Of a stretch of DNA of 24,209 nucleotides, positions 1 through 6,463 are shown in pieces. The stretch's first letter is position 1, and each line of letters begins with the position of its first letter. The DNA is from Clostridium sp. CAG:169. Its GTDB lineage: Bacteria; Bacillota; Clostridia; Oscillospirales; Ruminococcaceae. The notes beneath the pieces were generated by a model. It did not search any database and had not been told where the DNA came from. It worked only from the letters and a program-made list of their open reading frames with translations. Both the position numbers and the translations under genes were made by a program. The stretch spans positions 1 through 24,209 of the forward strand of contig FR880163.1 of NCBI GenBank assembly GCA_000435195.1, read 5' to 3'.

Positions 1-108
1 GTGCAGCTGCCCAGCTGTTTTTTCTGGAAAAGCGTCGACAGAAGAGCGAACCGGTCTTTGACAATATCGGACGACCCTTCCGAAAGAGGAGGAGAGCGCA
101 TAGGATAA
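1..108 (+). other. Possible 3' end of an upstream plus-strand gene
   Basis: All three plus-strand frames are open at the left edge. They stop at 59-61 (frame 2), at 106-108 (frame 1), and only beyond the terminator hairpin at 156-188 (frame 3). The terminator-like hairpin just downstream suggests that a plus-strand gene ends here, but no frame gives a recognisable C-terminus, so the gene cannot be named. The coordinates follow the frame 1 stop and are only a guess. Confidence 0.2.
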
Positions 109-155
109 AACTGTCAGGAGGAAGCGCTCGGGTGTCTTCCTGCTGTAAAATAAGG

Positions 156-188
156 AAAGAGGCTAAGGAAATTTTCCTTAGCCTCTTT
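156..188. terminator. Bidirectional intrinsic terminator
   Basis: The arms AAAGAGGCTAAGGAAA (156-171) and its reverse complement (173-188) form a long, nearly loop-less inverted repeat. The A- and T-rich ends let it act in both directions. On the plus strand it is followed by GCGCTTTTT. On the minus strand it lies just after the stop of the DUF4015 protein at 207, so it probably ends the rnf-like operon as well as any plus-strand gene from the left. Confidence 0.7.
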
Positions 189-206
189 GCGCTTTTTAAA
201 TATTGA

Positions 207-1427
207 TTAAGAAAGAGCGGGGGAAGCCACGATGCAGGCGGAGATGCCGTTTTGCTCCAGCAGCCGGATGCGGGCATTCAGCTGTTCCTGCGTCAGTCCC
301 TCTGCGTCGATGACGGCGGTCAGCTGACAGCCGTCCATCTTCTGCACCAAAGCTGCACTGGCAGTTTGCAGGGTGTTTTCCGGGTTATCAGCCGGATTCG
401 GGATGGACACCGCTTCGGTGGTGAAGCCGTTGCCAAAGCTCTGGATGCGCAGGTCTGCCACCGCACGCTCACCCACTAAAGCAGCCGGGTCGCCAAAGTA
501 CATGGCGGTATTTGCACCCAGCAGGCGGGAAGAAGGGAACATGGCAGACAGCTCGACACCCTGCTCGGCAGCGTATGCGGTCATCTGTTCGATATATTGT
601 GCCAGGAAGGCGTGCTTGTCGTCCGAGGCGTGTGCGCCGTAGTCAATCATGTCCAGCGAGTAGCCTTCCGGGAACTGGACCTCCTGCAGGATGATTTTCT
701 GGAAGCCTGCCTTGATGGCATCGTCAATGATGTGGCGGATATAATCCTGACCCGACTGGGTGAACGGGTCAATCCAGGGTTTGCCGCCTTTGTCGGGGGC
801 ATCGTCCACCCACAGTACATCCGAGTCCATATAATAGGTGGAGGCGCTGTTGTCCGCCAGCGGGTAGATGTTGTCGTGGAAGGTATAGATGGAGGCGACC
901 GGCATCAGTCCCGCATCCAAAATCTGTTGGGCAGTCTGTTGCAGGTCGATGGGATGCTCGGCAGTCACGCGGGCATTCACCGTCTCATTGTAGTCGATGG
1001 AATAATGCACCGTGCCGTCCTGCGATTTTAAGTCGAACAGGATGCTGTCATATCCCTGCTCAACTGCCTGCTGAAGGGCTTGGGAAAACGCCTGTGGGTC
1101 TGCGACCGTCTGGTTATCCAGGTAGGCGGTTTTGGAGGCGGTCAGCTCGGACGGCTCGGACGGTTTTTCCGGCTCGTCAGCCGGTGGGGCAGCCTCCTGT
1201 TGCTGCGGCTGTGCAGCAGGCTCAGAAACGCCGGGGACCATCTCCTGTTGCTCGGTGGGTCCATTCTGCTTTTGTGAAATCCAATCGCTGACAGGACCAT
1301 ATAATGCCCAGCCCAAGCCAAACAGGACGACAACAGCAGCAATAATCGCGGCTGCCCGCGCAAGGATGCTACCTGCCGACCGCCGGTAGATCCTCTTGTG
1401 ACGTTTGATTTTATAAGGTCTTGCCAT
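207..1427 (-). CDS. Membrane-anchored DUF4015-type glycoside-hydrolase-like protein
   Basis: The 406-residue product has a basic N-terminus and one hydrophobic segment (about residues 20-44, with no cleavage site seen), so it is probably an exported protein anchored in the membrane. A Pro/Glu/Gln-rich linker (about 52-95) follows, then a domain that resembles the TIM-barrel putative glycosidase family DUF4015: DSILFDLKSQDG, then KPWIDP, then GFQKIILQEVQFPEG. In that family the last motif is normally of the form IQFDYxRFP. Here the Asp is replaced, so catalysis is doubtful. The ATG at 1427 has a GGGAGGATT ribosome site. The gene starts 31 bases after rnfA-like and is probably its last co-transcribed partner. 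Family assignment is from motif memory; the true substrate is unknown. Confidence 0.7.
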   Translation of the reverse strand: MARPYKIKRHKRIYRRSAGSILARAAAIIAAVVVLFGLGWALYGPVSDWISQKQNGPTEQQEMVPGVSEPAAQPQQQEAAPPADEPEKPSEPSELTASKTAYLDNQTVADPQAFSQALQQAVEQGYDSILFDLKSQDGTVHYSIDYNETVNARVTAEHPIDLQQTAQQILDAGLMPVASIYTFHDNIYPLADNSASTYYMDSDVLWVDDAPDKGGKPWIDPFTQSGQDYIRHIIDDAIKAGFQKIILQEVQFPEGYSLDMIDYGAHASDDKHAFLAQYIEQMTAYAAEQGVELSAMFPSSRLLGANTAMYFGDPAALVGERAVADLRIQSFGNGFTTEAVSIPNPADNPENTLQTASAALVQKMDGCQLTAVIDAEGLTQEQLNARIRLLEQNGISACIVASPALS

Positions 1428-1458
1428 TTACGGAATCCTCCCTAAACAAAGTGGTGAT

Positions 1459-2085
1459 TTAAGCGGGAAGCTGGTTGCCCAACAGACCGAACAGCGCCAA
1501 GGACAGGATGCCAAGGCACAAGAAGGTGATGGGGAACCCGCGGAAGATTTTGGGAATGCGGGTGAGGGACAGGCGGCTGCGCACCGACCAAAGAATCAAC
1601 AGAGCGGCGGTAAAGCCTACTCCCGCACCCAGACAGTAGCCAAAGAAGGAGAAAAACTGGGAGGTGGTGCTCATGCGCGAGGCAATCAGCAGGCTGCCTA
1701 AGGTAACGCTGTTGATGCCATAGAAGGGTAAAGCGTCCTTGACCTGCATAAACAGCTGTGGGCGCAGGTGTTTGACCAGATAATAGACCAGCAGCATCAC
1801 AGCGCCGTTAATCAGCAGCATCCCCAGGGTAGAGAGGCTGGTCAGCGGCAGAAAACCGATTTTCAGTCCGGTGTACAGCACCTTTGCCCGGAAAAAGGCA
1901 TTAAACAGATAAGCGGGAATCGAGGAGAGCGCTGTGACCAGCGTCAGCAGACCGCCGACGGTGAGCAGCTGGCGCAGCGAGCGCTTTTCATACAGTCCCG
2001 GGATGTCGACAGCGCGGGTGAACAGCAGGTTTTCCAGAGCAAATGCGGTCAGAAAAGCCGCCATCACTTCGGTTAAGTAAATCAT
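1459..2085 (-). CDS. rnfA: RnfA/NqrE-family integral membrane subunit, cysteine ligands missing
   Basis: This 208-residue protein has six hydrophobic segments and the typical RnfA C-terminal region (FFGYCLGAGVGFTAALL, then IPKIFRGFPITF). RnfA pairs with RnfE in the membrane core of Rnf ion-translocating complexes, where the two share a 2Fe-2S cluster bound by conserved cysteines. The first ligand segment (canonical ICPFLG) reads DIPGLY around residues 27-32. The second (canonical NCAVLG) reads NSVTLG, with Ser126 in place of Cys. Both ligands therefore appear lost. The ATG overlaps the rnfE-like stop in an ATGA arrangement, with ribosome site GGGAGGTG inside the upstream gene, which indicates translational coupling. 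Family membership is secure; an electron-transfer role is not. Confidence 0.85.
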   Translation of the reverse strand: MIYLTEVMAAFLTAFALENLLFTRAVDIPGLYEKRSLRQLLTVGGLLTLVTALSSIPAYLFNAFFRAKVLYTGLKIGFLPLTSLSTLGMLLINGAVMLLVYYLVKHLRPQLFMQVKDALPFYGINSVTLGSLLIASRMSTTSQFFSFFGYCLGAGVGFTAALLILWSVRSRLSLTRIPKIFRGFPITFLCLGILSLALFGLLGNQLPA

Positions 2086-2759
2086 TTCTGCTCACCTCCC
2101 TGCGGTGCAGATGCTTGTGCGGCGTTCTCGCCGGCTTTCATGGTAAAATACAGGACGACGCGGTGGACCAGCCGGCAGAAGGCGGCAAAAAAGCCAAGGA
2201 GCAAAAATCCTCCCAAAGCCATCTGCGCAGTGGGGATGCGGGGCGTATTTTGCAAAACGGGGAATCCCCAAAGGCTGCCGGTGGCAGAAAGCTCGCGGAT
2301 AGCGCCGCAGACAAAGGCGACCAGCGTTGCACCCAGCCACTGACGCAGGGCAAAGCCGAGCGCCTGTGACGGCTTTTGCAGCTGCACCTTTTCCACTGTG
2401 TAGATGAGCAACGAGTTGACGCAGATCAGGGAAAAGTAAACACCCAGCGAATCAAAGATCAAAGGCGATACGTTTTTCACCATCATGCGCGATGGAATCA
2501 GCAGCAGGCAGGAAATCAGCGGGTACAAAACCGCGCGCCAGGGCTGCGGGACCTTTTTTCGCAGCAGGCTGGCAATCAAGACGGTGGGAATAAAGCAGAC
2601 GAGCATAACTGCCGAAATAGCGGTGGTGCCGGTCAATCCGTAGGAAGGGATGACCACCAGCGGCAGAGCAAGTCCCAGACTCAGCAGGGGATTTTTATAG
2701 AAGATGCCCTGCGTCTTGCGCAAAAAGCGCTGATATTTACGGACATAGGTTAGATTCAT
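2082..2759 (-). CDS. rnfE: RnfE/NqrD-family integral membrane subunit, cysteine ligands missing
   Basis: This 225-residue membrane protein has about six hydrophobic stretches and RnfE hallmarks: an N-terminal NPLLSLGLALPL segment, then SLLRKKVP, then a GAIRELSATGSLWGFPVL region. In canonical RnfE/NqrD two cysteines help bind the cluster shared with RnfA. The first lies in a GLCPTLAVT-like motif, which here reads GLALPLVVI (Ala31). The second lies in an NCIILG-like motif, which here reads NSLLIY (Ser116). Other cysteines (Cys55, Cys84, Cys113) do not sit at the ligand positions in my alignment. The start overlaps the rnfD stop as ATGA and has an AAGGAGG ribosome site. The polar C-terminal tail (about 207-225) is Ala/Gln/Glu-rich. 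Confidence 0.82.
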   Translation of the reverse strand: MNLTYVRKYQRFLRKTQGIFYKNPLLSLGLALPLVVIPSYGLTGTTAISAVMLVCFIPTVLIASLLRKKVPQPWRAVLYPLISCLLLIPSRMMVKNVSPLIFDSLGVYFSLICVNSLLIYTVEKVQLQKPSQALGFALRQWLGATLVAFVCGAIRELSATGSLWGFPVLQNTPRIPTAQMALGGFLLLGFFAAFCRLVHRVVLYFTMKAGENAAQASAPQGGEQK

Positions 2760-3763
2760 CCTTGCTTGCCTCCTTGTTCGGTGCGGTTGTCCGGCAGCTG
2801 TTCCTGCTGGTTCATCCAGGGAATGAGGAATTCACACAGGGTATCGAATGCCGGAGCCAATGCGTTCATCAGCAGTACAGCAAAGACAGCGCTGAATTCC
2901 AGAGGACTGTAGTAGCGGAAGACCATTGTCAGCAGTCCGGCACACAGACCGTAGATGACCCGCGCGATGCGGTACTTGGGGGTAGTGACCGGGTCGTTGA
3001 TGATGTACACTGCGACAAAGAAGAGGGAACCGGCAAAGACTTCGTTGGCAATCGATTCCAGAGGGCTGACACCATACGGATGGTTGATGGCAGAAAGGAC
3101 GGCAATCGGCAGCAGGAAGCTGAGGGTGGTGTACCACTTTGCAAGGTTGCGGGCAATCAGATAGACCAGACCGGCAAAGATAATCAAAGTGTAGGTGGAG
3201 CCGAGCGGACCGGGGAAATTGCCCAGGAAAAGCTCGGTCAAGCCCAGTCGGGGGATGCCGCCCAATTTCAGCGTGGCAGTGGGACCCTGAAGCAGGGTGA
3301 CCGTCTGGTCGATGGTGACAGGCAGCCTTTGCAGCGGCTGGGTGTAGGCAAACATCTGGGGATTCCAACAGATGATGGCAAAGGCGACACCTGCTGCTGC
3401 CGGATTAAAGATGTTGTGACCGGTTCCGCCAAAGGGCGCCTTGCACACCAGGATGGCAAACAGCGAGGCGACCACAATGACCGTCAGGTCGATGGCAGGC
3501 GGCATCAACATCGAGATGATGACACCGGTGACCGCTGCGCTCAAATCGCGCAGGTTGACCCGACGATAGGTCAGGTAGCTGCACAGCCAGTCGGCAGCAA
3601 GGCAGGTCAGAACAGCGACCGCGCCAATCACCAGTACGCGGGGACCGTAGTAGAAATAGGACATAAAGTACAGCGGCAGCAACGAAATCAGAGTGTCGCC
3701 CATGATGGTGCGGCAGGATTCGGGGTGCCGGATGTAGGGTGCGTGGTGTAGTGATGAATTCAA
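2756..3763 (-). CDS. rnfD: RnfD/NqrB-family membrane subunit
   Basis: RnfD is a multi-spanning subunit of Rnf/Nqr complexes that usually carries a covalent FMN on a threonine. This 335-residue copy has the family N-terminus (HAPYIRHPESCRTIM...LLP), the GGTGHNIFNPAAAG motif (residues 112-124), LFLGNFPGPLGSTY, and NDPVTTP...MNALAPAFD near the end. The segment matching the FMN-attachment motif (SGATPL type) reads GPTATLK; Thr164 may be the attachment residue, but the motif is shortened. The start is a TTG at 3761-3763, chosen because it places the conserved N-terminus in frame and sits 9 bases after GGAG of an AAAGGAG site. The next in-frame Met (residue 21) would delete conserved sequence. It is the best conserved member of this operon. 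Confidence 0.88.
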   Translation of the reverse strand: MNSSLHHAPYIRHPESCRTIMGDTLISLLPLYFMSYFYYGPRVLVIGAVAVLTCLAADWLCSYLTYRRVNLRDLSAAVTGVIISMLMPPAIDLTVIVVASLFAILVCKAPFGGTGHNIFNPAAAGVAFAIICWNPQMFAYTQPLQRLPVTIDQTVTLLQGPTATLKLGGIPRLGLTELFLGNFPGPLGSTYTLIIFAGLVYLIARNLAKWYTTLSFLLPIAVLSAINHPYGVSPLESIANEVFAGSLFFVAVYIINDPVTTPKYRIARVIYGLCAGLLTMVFRYYSPLEFSAVFAVLLMNALAPAFDTLCEFLIPWMNQQEQLPDNRTEQGGKQG

Positions 3764-3804
3764 ATCGAAAGTCTCCTTTCAAAAAAGGCTGAAAGCAAGG
3801 CAGT

Positions 3805-4863
3805 CTACTGCTTGCTTTCGCCGGTAAGCCGGTCTTTGGCACCGATGATGGTGTGCGCAAGGTCCAGCCGGGAAGGACAGATGTAGCTGCAGCTGGAGCA
3901 GCCGATGCAGCTGTGCAGCCCAAGGGAGATCGCTTTTTGCGAATGGTTGGTGGTGATACACTGGTACAGCTTGTGCGGGTTGAGTCCCGATGGGCACGCC
4001 TCGATGCACCGTCCGCAGCCGATGCAGCTGTACAGCTGCTCCTGACGGTCCACGCGAAAGGCAAGGATGGAGCTGGTGCTGGCGCGGATGAGGGTGTGGT
4101 CAGGGTCGCTGATGCGGATACCGTGCATTGCTCCGCCCTCCAGAATATAGGACGGCTCCCGCAGCAGACCGCAGCGCTCGAGTAAAGAGGAAACCGAGGT
4201 CCCGATGCTGACCTCAAAGTTACGCGGGTTGGTTACACAGTTTCCGGCAACGGTGACAAAGGAGGTTGTCTGCACCTTGCCCTCGGTGATGGCGCGGTGC
4301 AGGTGCAGCAGAGAAGCGGCTCCGGCGATAAAGGTCTGTTTGCCCAGACTGCGGAAGGCGCGGGTTTCCATCGGGTAACGTCCCGACATCTGGCGTACCT
4401 CCACCGATTCGATGAAGGATGGAATTCTTATGTCTGTCAGCGACATATTTTTATATACAGCGACGAAGCGGTCGGTTGCTTCCAGCGCAGAAGCCAGCCA
4501 GTTTGCCGATTGGACAATCTGGTTGCGGCAGAAGAGCATGGGATTGATCTGGCTGGAAACATACGGCTCGTCATCGATGGCGTCGATGCAGATGGTTGTG
4601 ATTTTCTGCCGGGCGGACTGTTCAATCTTATCCGCCAGCGGTTTGCCGTCGTGTTCGTCGATGATGTTGGCGCGGCGGGCAATGTCCGCCAGCTGCTGCC
4701 AGCTGAGCGGACGGGACAGGTCGCAGCCGTGTTCAAATGTCGGCGCTTGCAGGGTAGTGGCGCTGTAAAACGGCAGAAAAGGCTTGGAAATGGCAGGTTC
4801 CTTCTCTTGCTCCAAAAGGATGCCGTTGGAGGAACCGGTCGTCAGCCAATGAAAAAATGACAT
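3805..4863 (-). CDS. rnfC: RnfC-like iron-sulfur protein with degenerate flavin/NADH site
   Basis: RnfC is normally the peripheral subunit that takes electrons from NADH through FMN and Fe-S clusters. This copy has 352 residues, shorter than the usual 430 or more. It keeps the core FVTVAGNCVTNPRNFEVSIGT segment, a GGAMHG motif (canonical GGPMMG) and two ferredoxin motifs: Cys280/283/286/290 and Cys319/322/325/329. The N-terminal part is short, the glycine-rich loop (canonical GLGGAGFP) reads IIDEHDGKPL, and ECEPY reads DDEPY, so flavin and NADH binding look lost. The ATG at 4863 is chosen over an upstream in-frame ATG at 4980 because AAAGGAG sits just before it and the longer form would overlap the divergent gene. 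It is the first gene of the operon, 41 bases ahead of rnfD. Confidence 0.8.
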   Translation of the reverse strand: MSFFHWLTTGSSNGILLEQEKEPAISKPFLPFYSATTLQAPTFEHGCDLSRPLSWQQLADIARRANIIDEHDGKPLADKIEQSARQKITTICIDAIDDEPYVSSQINPMLFCRNQIVQSANWLASALEATDRFVAVYKNMSLTDIRIPSFIESVEVRQMSGRYPMETRAFRSLGKQTFIAGAASLLHLHRAITEGKVQTTSFVTVAGNCVTNPRNFEVSIGTSVSSLLERCGLLREPSYILEGGAMHGIRISDPDHTLIRASTSSILAFRVDRQEQLYSCIGCGRCIEACPSGLNPHKLYQCITTNHSQKAISLGLHSCIGCSSCSYICPSRLDLAHTIIGAKDRLTGESKQ

Positions 4864-4932
4864 GAAAGAAAAAACTCCTTTCGATAAATACAAGGCAAGG
4901 GGTGAAGACAGTGTGCAAAGGAGGATGCAGCC

Positions 4933-5508
4933 ATGCAGTTTTTTGTGGATCGTGATACCGTTCGGATGCTGCTGAGCCAAAAGGAAGCAGCACAGCTTTC
5001 GTTGTGTTCGCAGCCGGACTGCAACGACCCGAAGGTTTGTGAGAATTTAAGCCGCCTGCTCCGGCGGGCAGCGGTGAGCAGCGGACGGTCTATCCCAAAA
5101 GGGGAATTTTCCGTTTCGGTATGCAGCCGGGAACAGGAGATGGAAATTACCCTGACAAGGCTGGGTGCAGCGCAAGGGCAGCGGCAGGTGTGGCGCTTTT
5201 GGGAAAGCGAGCAGATGATACAAGGGTGTATCTGCCTGCATCGGCAGCTATGCCATCGGACGAAAGAGTCGCCGATGGAAAGCAGTCTGTACGCAATGAC
5301 AGGGAAAGAAGGTCCGAGCAGCTTTTATTGTTTGAGTTTGAATCTGCCGTCCACATGGGAGAAAAAAGCGGAGTGCATCCTGCTGGAATATGCACAAAAG
5401 GCAAAGCACCCGCTGCTGGCACAGGGGGTGCTTGCCGAGCGCGCGGTTTGTTTGGTGCAGAAAAAGGCGGTGGAGCGCATTGCAGAAAGCTTTGGGCGCT
5501 CCGGCTAA
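4933..5508 (+). CDS. Divergent MecA-like adaptor protein
   Basis: MecA-family proteins deliver substrates to the ClpC/ClpP protease. This 191-residue product resembles the family in layout. The N-terminal half (about 1-75) has the DTVRMLLSQKE and EFSVSVCSREQEMEITLTRL pattern. A linker follows, then a C-terminal domain beginning SSLY (about residue 116) with FYCLSLNLP and ending in an alternating helix region (VQKKAVERIAESF). It is unusually rich in Cys, Arg and Gln, and sequence identity looks low, so this is a fold-level guess. The ATG at 4933 follows a near-perfect AAAGGAGG site. It is transcribed divergently from the rnfC-like gene across only 69 bases and ends 22 bases from the convergent epimerase gene. 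A hypothetical protein of other function is possible. Confidence 0.55.
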   Translation: MQFFVDRDTVRMLLSQKEAAQLSLCSQPDCNDPKVCENLSRLLRRAAVSSGRSIPKGEFSVSVCSREQEMEITLTRLGAAQGQRQVWRFWESEQMIQGCICLHRQLCHRTKESPMESSLYAMTGKEGPSSFYCLSLNLPSTWEKKAECILLEYAQKAKHPLLAQGVLAERAVCLVQKKAVERIAESFGRSG

Positions 5509-5530
5509 AGGGTCCTGTGCAGAAAAAGTC

Positions 5531-6181
5531 TTAGTCAGCCGGCAGCAGGGTGCGCATGGCTGCGGCGTAATCCTCTTTCGAGAAGAGGTAGGAACCGGCA
5601 ACCAAAACGTTGGCTCCGGCTTCGATGCAGGTTTTGGCGGTTTCCTGGTTGACACCGCCGTCCACCTGGAGGTCAATCTCGCGTCCGCTCTGCTCAATCC
5701 AGCTGCGGATGGAGCGCACCTTGTCCATCATATCGGTCATAAATTTCTGTCCGCCGAATCCCGGCTCTACGGTCATCACCAGCACCATCTCCACCTGGTC
5801 GAGGTAGGGTTTAACCAGCTCTGCCGGGGTGTTCGGCTTGATGGAGATGCCGGCTTTGCAGCCCAGCTGATGGATTTCCTGGATGGTGGCATCCGGGTCG
5901 CTGTCCGATTCAAGGTGGAAGGTGATGATGTCTGCCCCTGCTTTGGCAAAGTCTTTGGCATAGCGCAGCGGCTCGCTGATCATCAGGTGTACGTCGAAGA
6001 TGCCGTCAAAATCCTTGCGGATGCACTTCATAACCGGTGCGCCGAAGGAGATGTTGGGAACAAAATGTCCGTCCATGACATCGATGTGCAGCCACGGAGC
6101 GCCTGCCTGCTGCATTTTGCGGGCTTCCTGACCCAGCTGAGAAAAATCTGCGGACAAAATCGAAGGGGAAATCTTTATCAT
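5531..6181 (-). CDS. rpe: Ribulose-phosphate 3-epimerase
   Basis: The enzyme interconverts ribulose 5-phosphate and xylulose 5-phosphate in the cytosolic pentose phosphate pathway. The 216-residue product is full length and has the whole family signature: ISPSILSADF at the N-terminus, LHIDVMDGHFVPNISFG (metal ligand His32 and catalytic Asp34), FDVHLMI (His65), MTVEPGFGGQKF, and VDGGVN with catalytic Asp174, followed by the phosphate-binding AGSYLF region. The start at 6181 is chosen because the product begins directly with the conserved beta strand; a longer in-frame form (to 6241) adds 20 residues unlike the family. A GGAAAGG site lies about 11 bases upstream. It stands alone on this strand, next to but not obviously linked with its neighbours. 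Confidence 0.96.
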   Translation of the reverse strand: MIKISPSILSADFSQLGQEARKMQQAGAPWLHIDVMDGHFVPNISFGAPVMKCIRKDFDGIFDVHLMISEPLRYAKDFAKAGADIITFHLESDSDPDATIQEIHQLGCKAGISIKPNTPAELVKPYLDQVEMVLVMTVEPGFGGQKFMTDMMDKVRSIRSWIEQSGREIDLQVDGGVNQETAKTCIEAGANVLVAGSYLFSKEDYAAAMRTLLPAD

Positions 6182-6414
6182 AAAGGGCACGACCTTTCCA
6201 AAAAGTAAGATTTGCTCTGCCGAATGGCAGAAGAATACCATTTTATTTTAAACCAACTGTCATAAAAGGTCAATCGTTTATCGGCGCAAGAGGTCTGATG
6301 ATAGGATAAATTTTTGGTTTGTTTACATTCAATGGGCATACGAAAGGGATTTGAAAAGTTTGACAGAGGGGGTTTTACACAGCAGCGTTTTTGTGGTAGT
6401 ATAAAAATACAAAA

Positions 6415-6435
6415 TTCCTGTCGCGCGGACAGGAA
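6415..6435 (+). promoter_or_regulatory. Inverted repeat in the aldo/keto reductase leader (operator or 5' hairpin)
   Basis: TTCCTGTC (6415-6422) and GACAGGAA (6428-6435) form a perfect 8-base inverted repeat around GCGCG. It lies 10 bases after a TATAAA box at 6400-6405, so it would be either an operator at the transcription start or a hairpin at the 5' end of the mRNA. No good -35 at 17 bases was found for this TATAAA; TTTACA at 6374-6379 is 20 bases away. The role is inferred. Confidence 0.4.
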
Positions 6436-6463
6436 CCGGACTATGAGAAGGAGAGGATAGAAA

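Noticed and set aside
3764..3804. Hidden or truncated rnfG between rnfC and rnfD, or elsewhere in the cluster
   Set aside because: The gap is 41 bases and the other junctions overlap by four bases. No frame in the cluster outside the assigned genes shows an RnfG-like or ferredoxin-like (RnfB) motif.
4864..4980. Upstream start (ATG at 4980) for the rnfC-like gene
   Set aside because: It would add 39 residues unlike the RnfC N-terminus, overlap the divergent MecA-like gene, and ignore the strong AAAGGAG site before the ATG at 4863.
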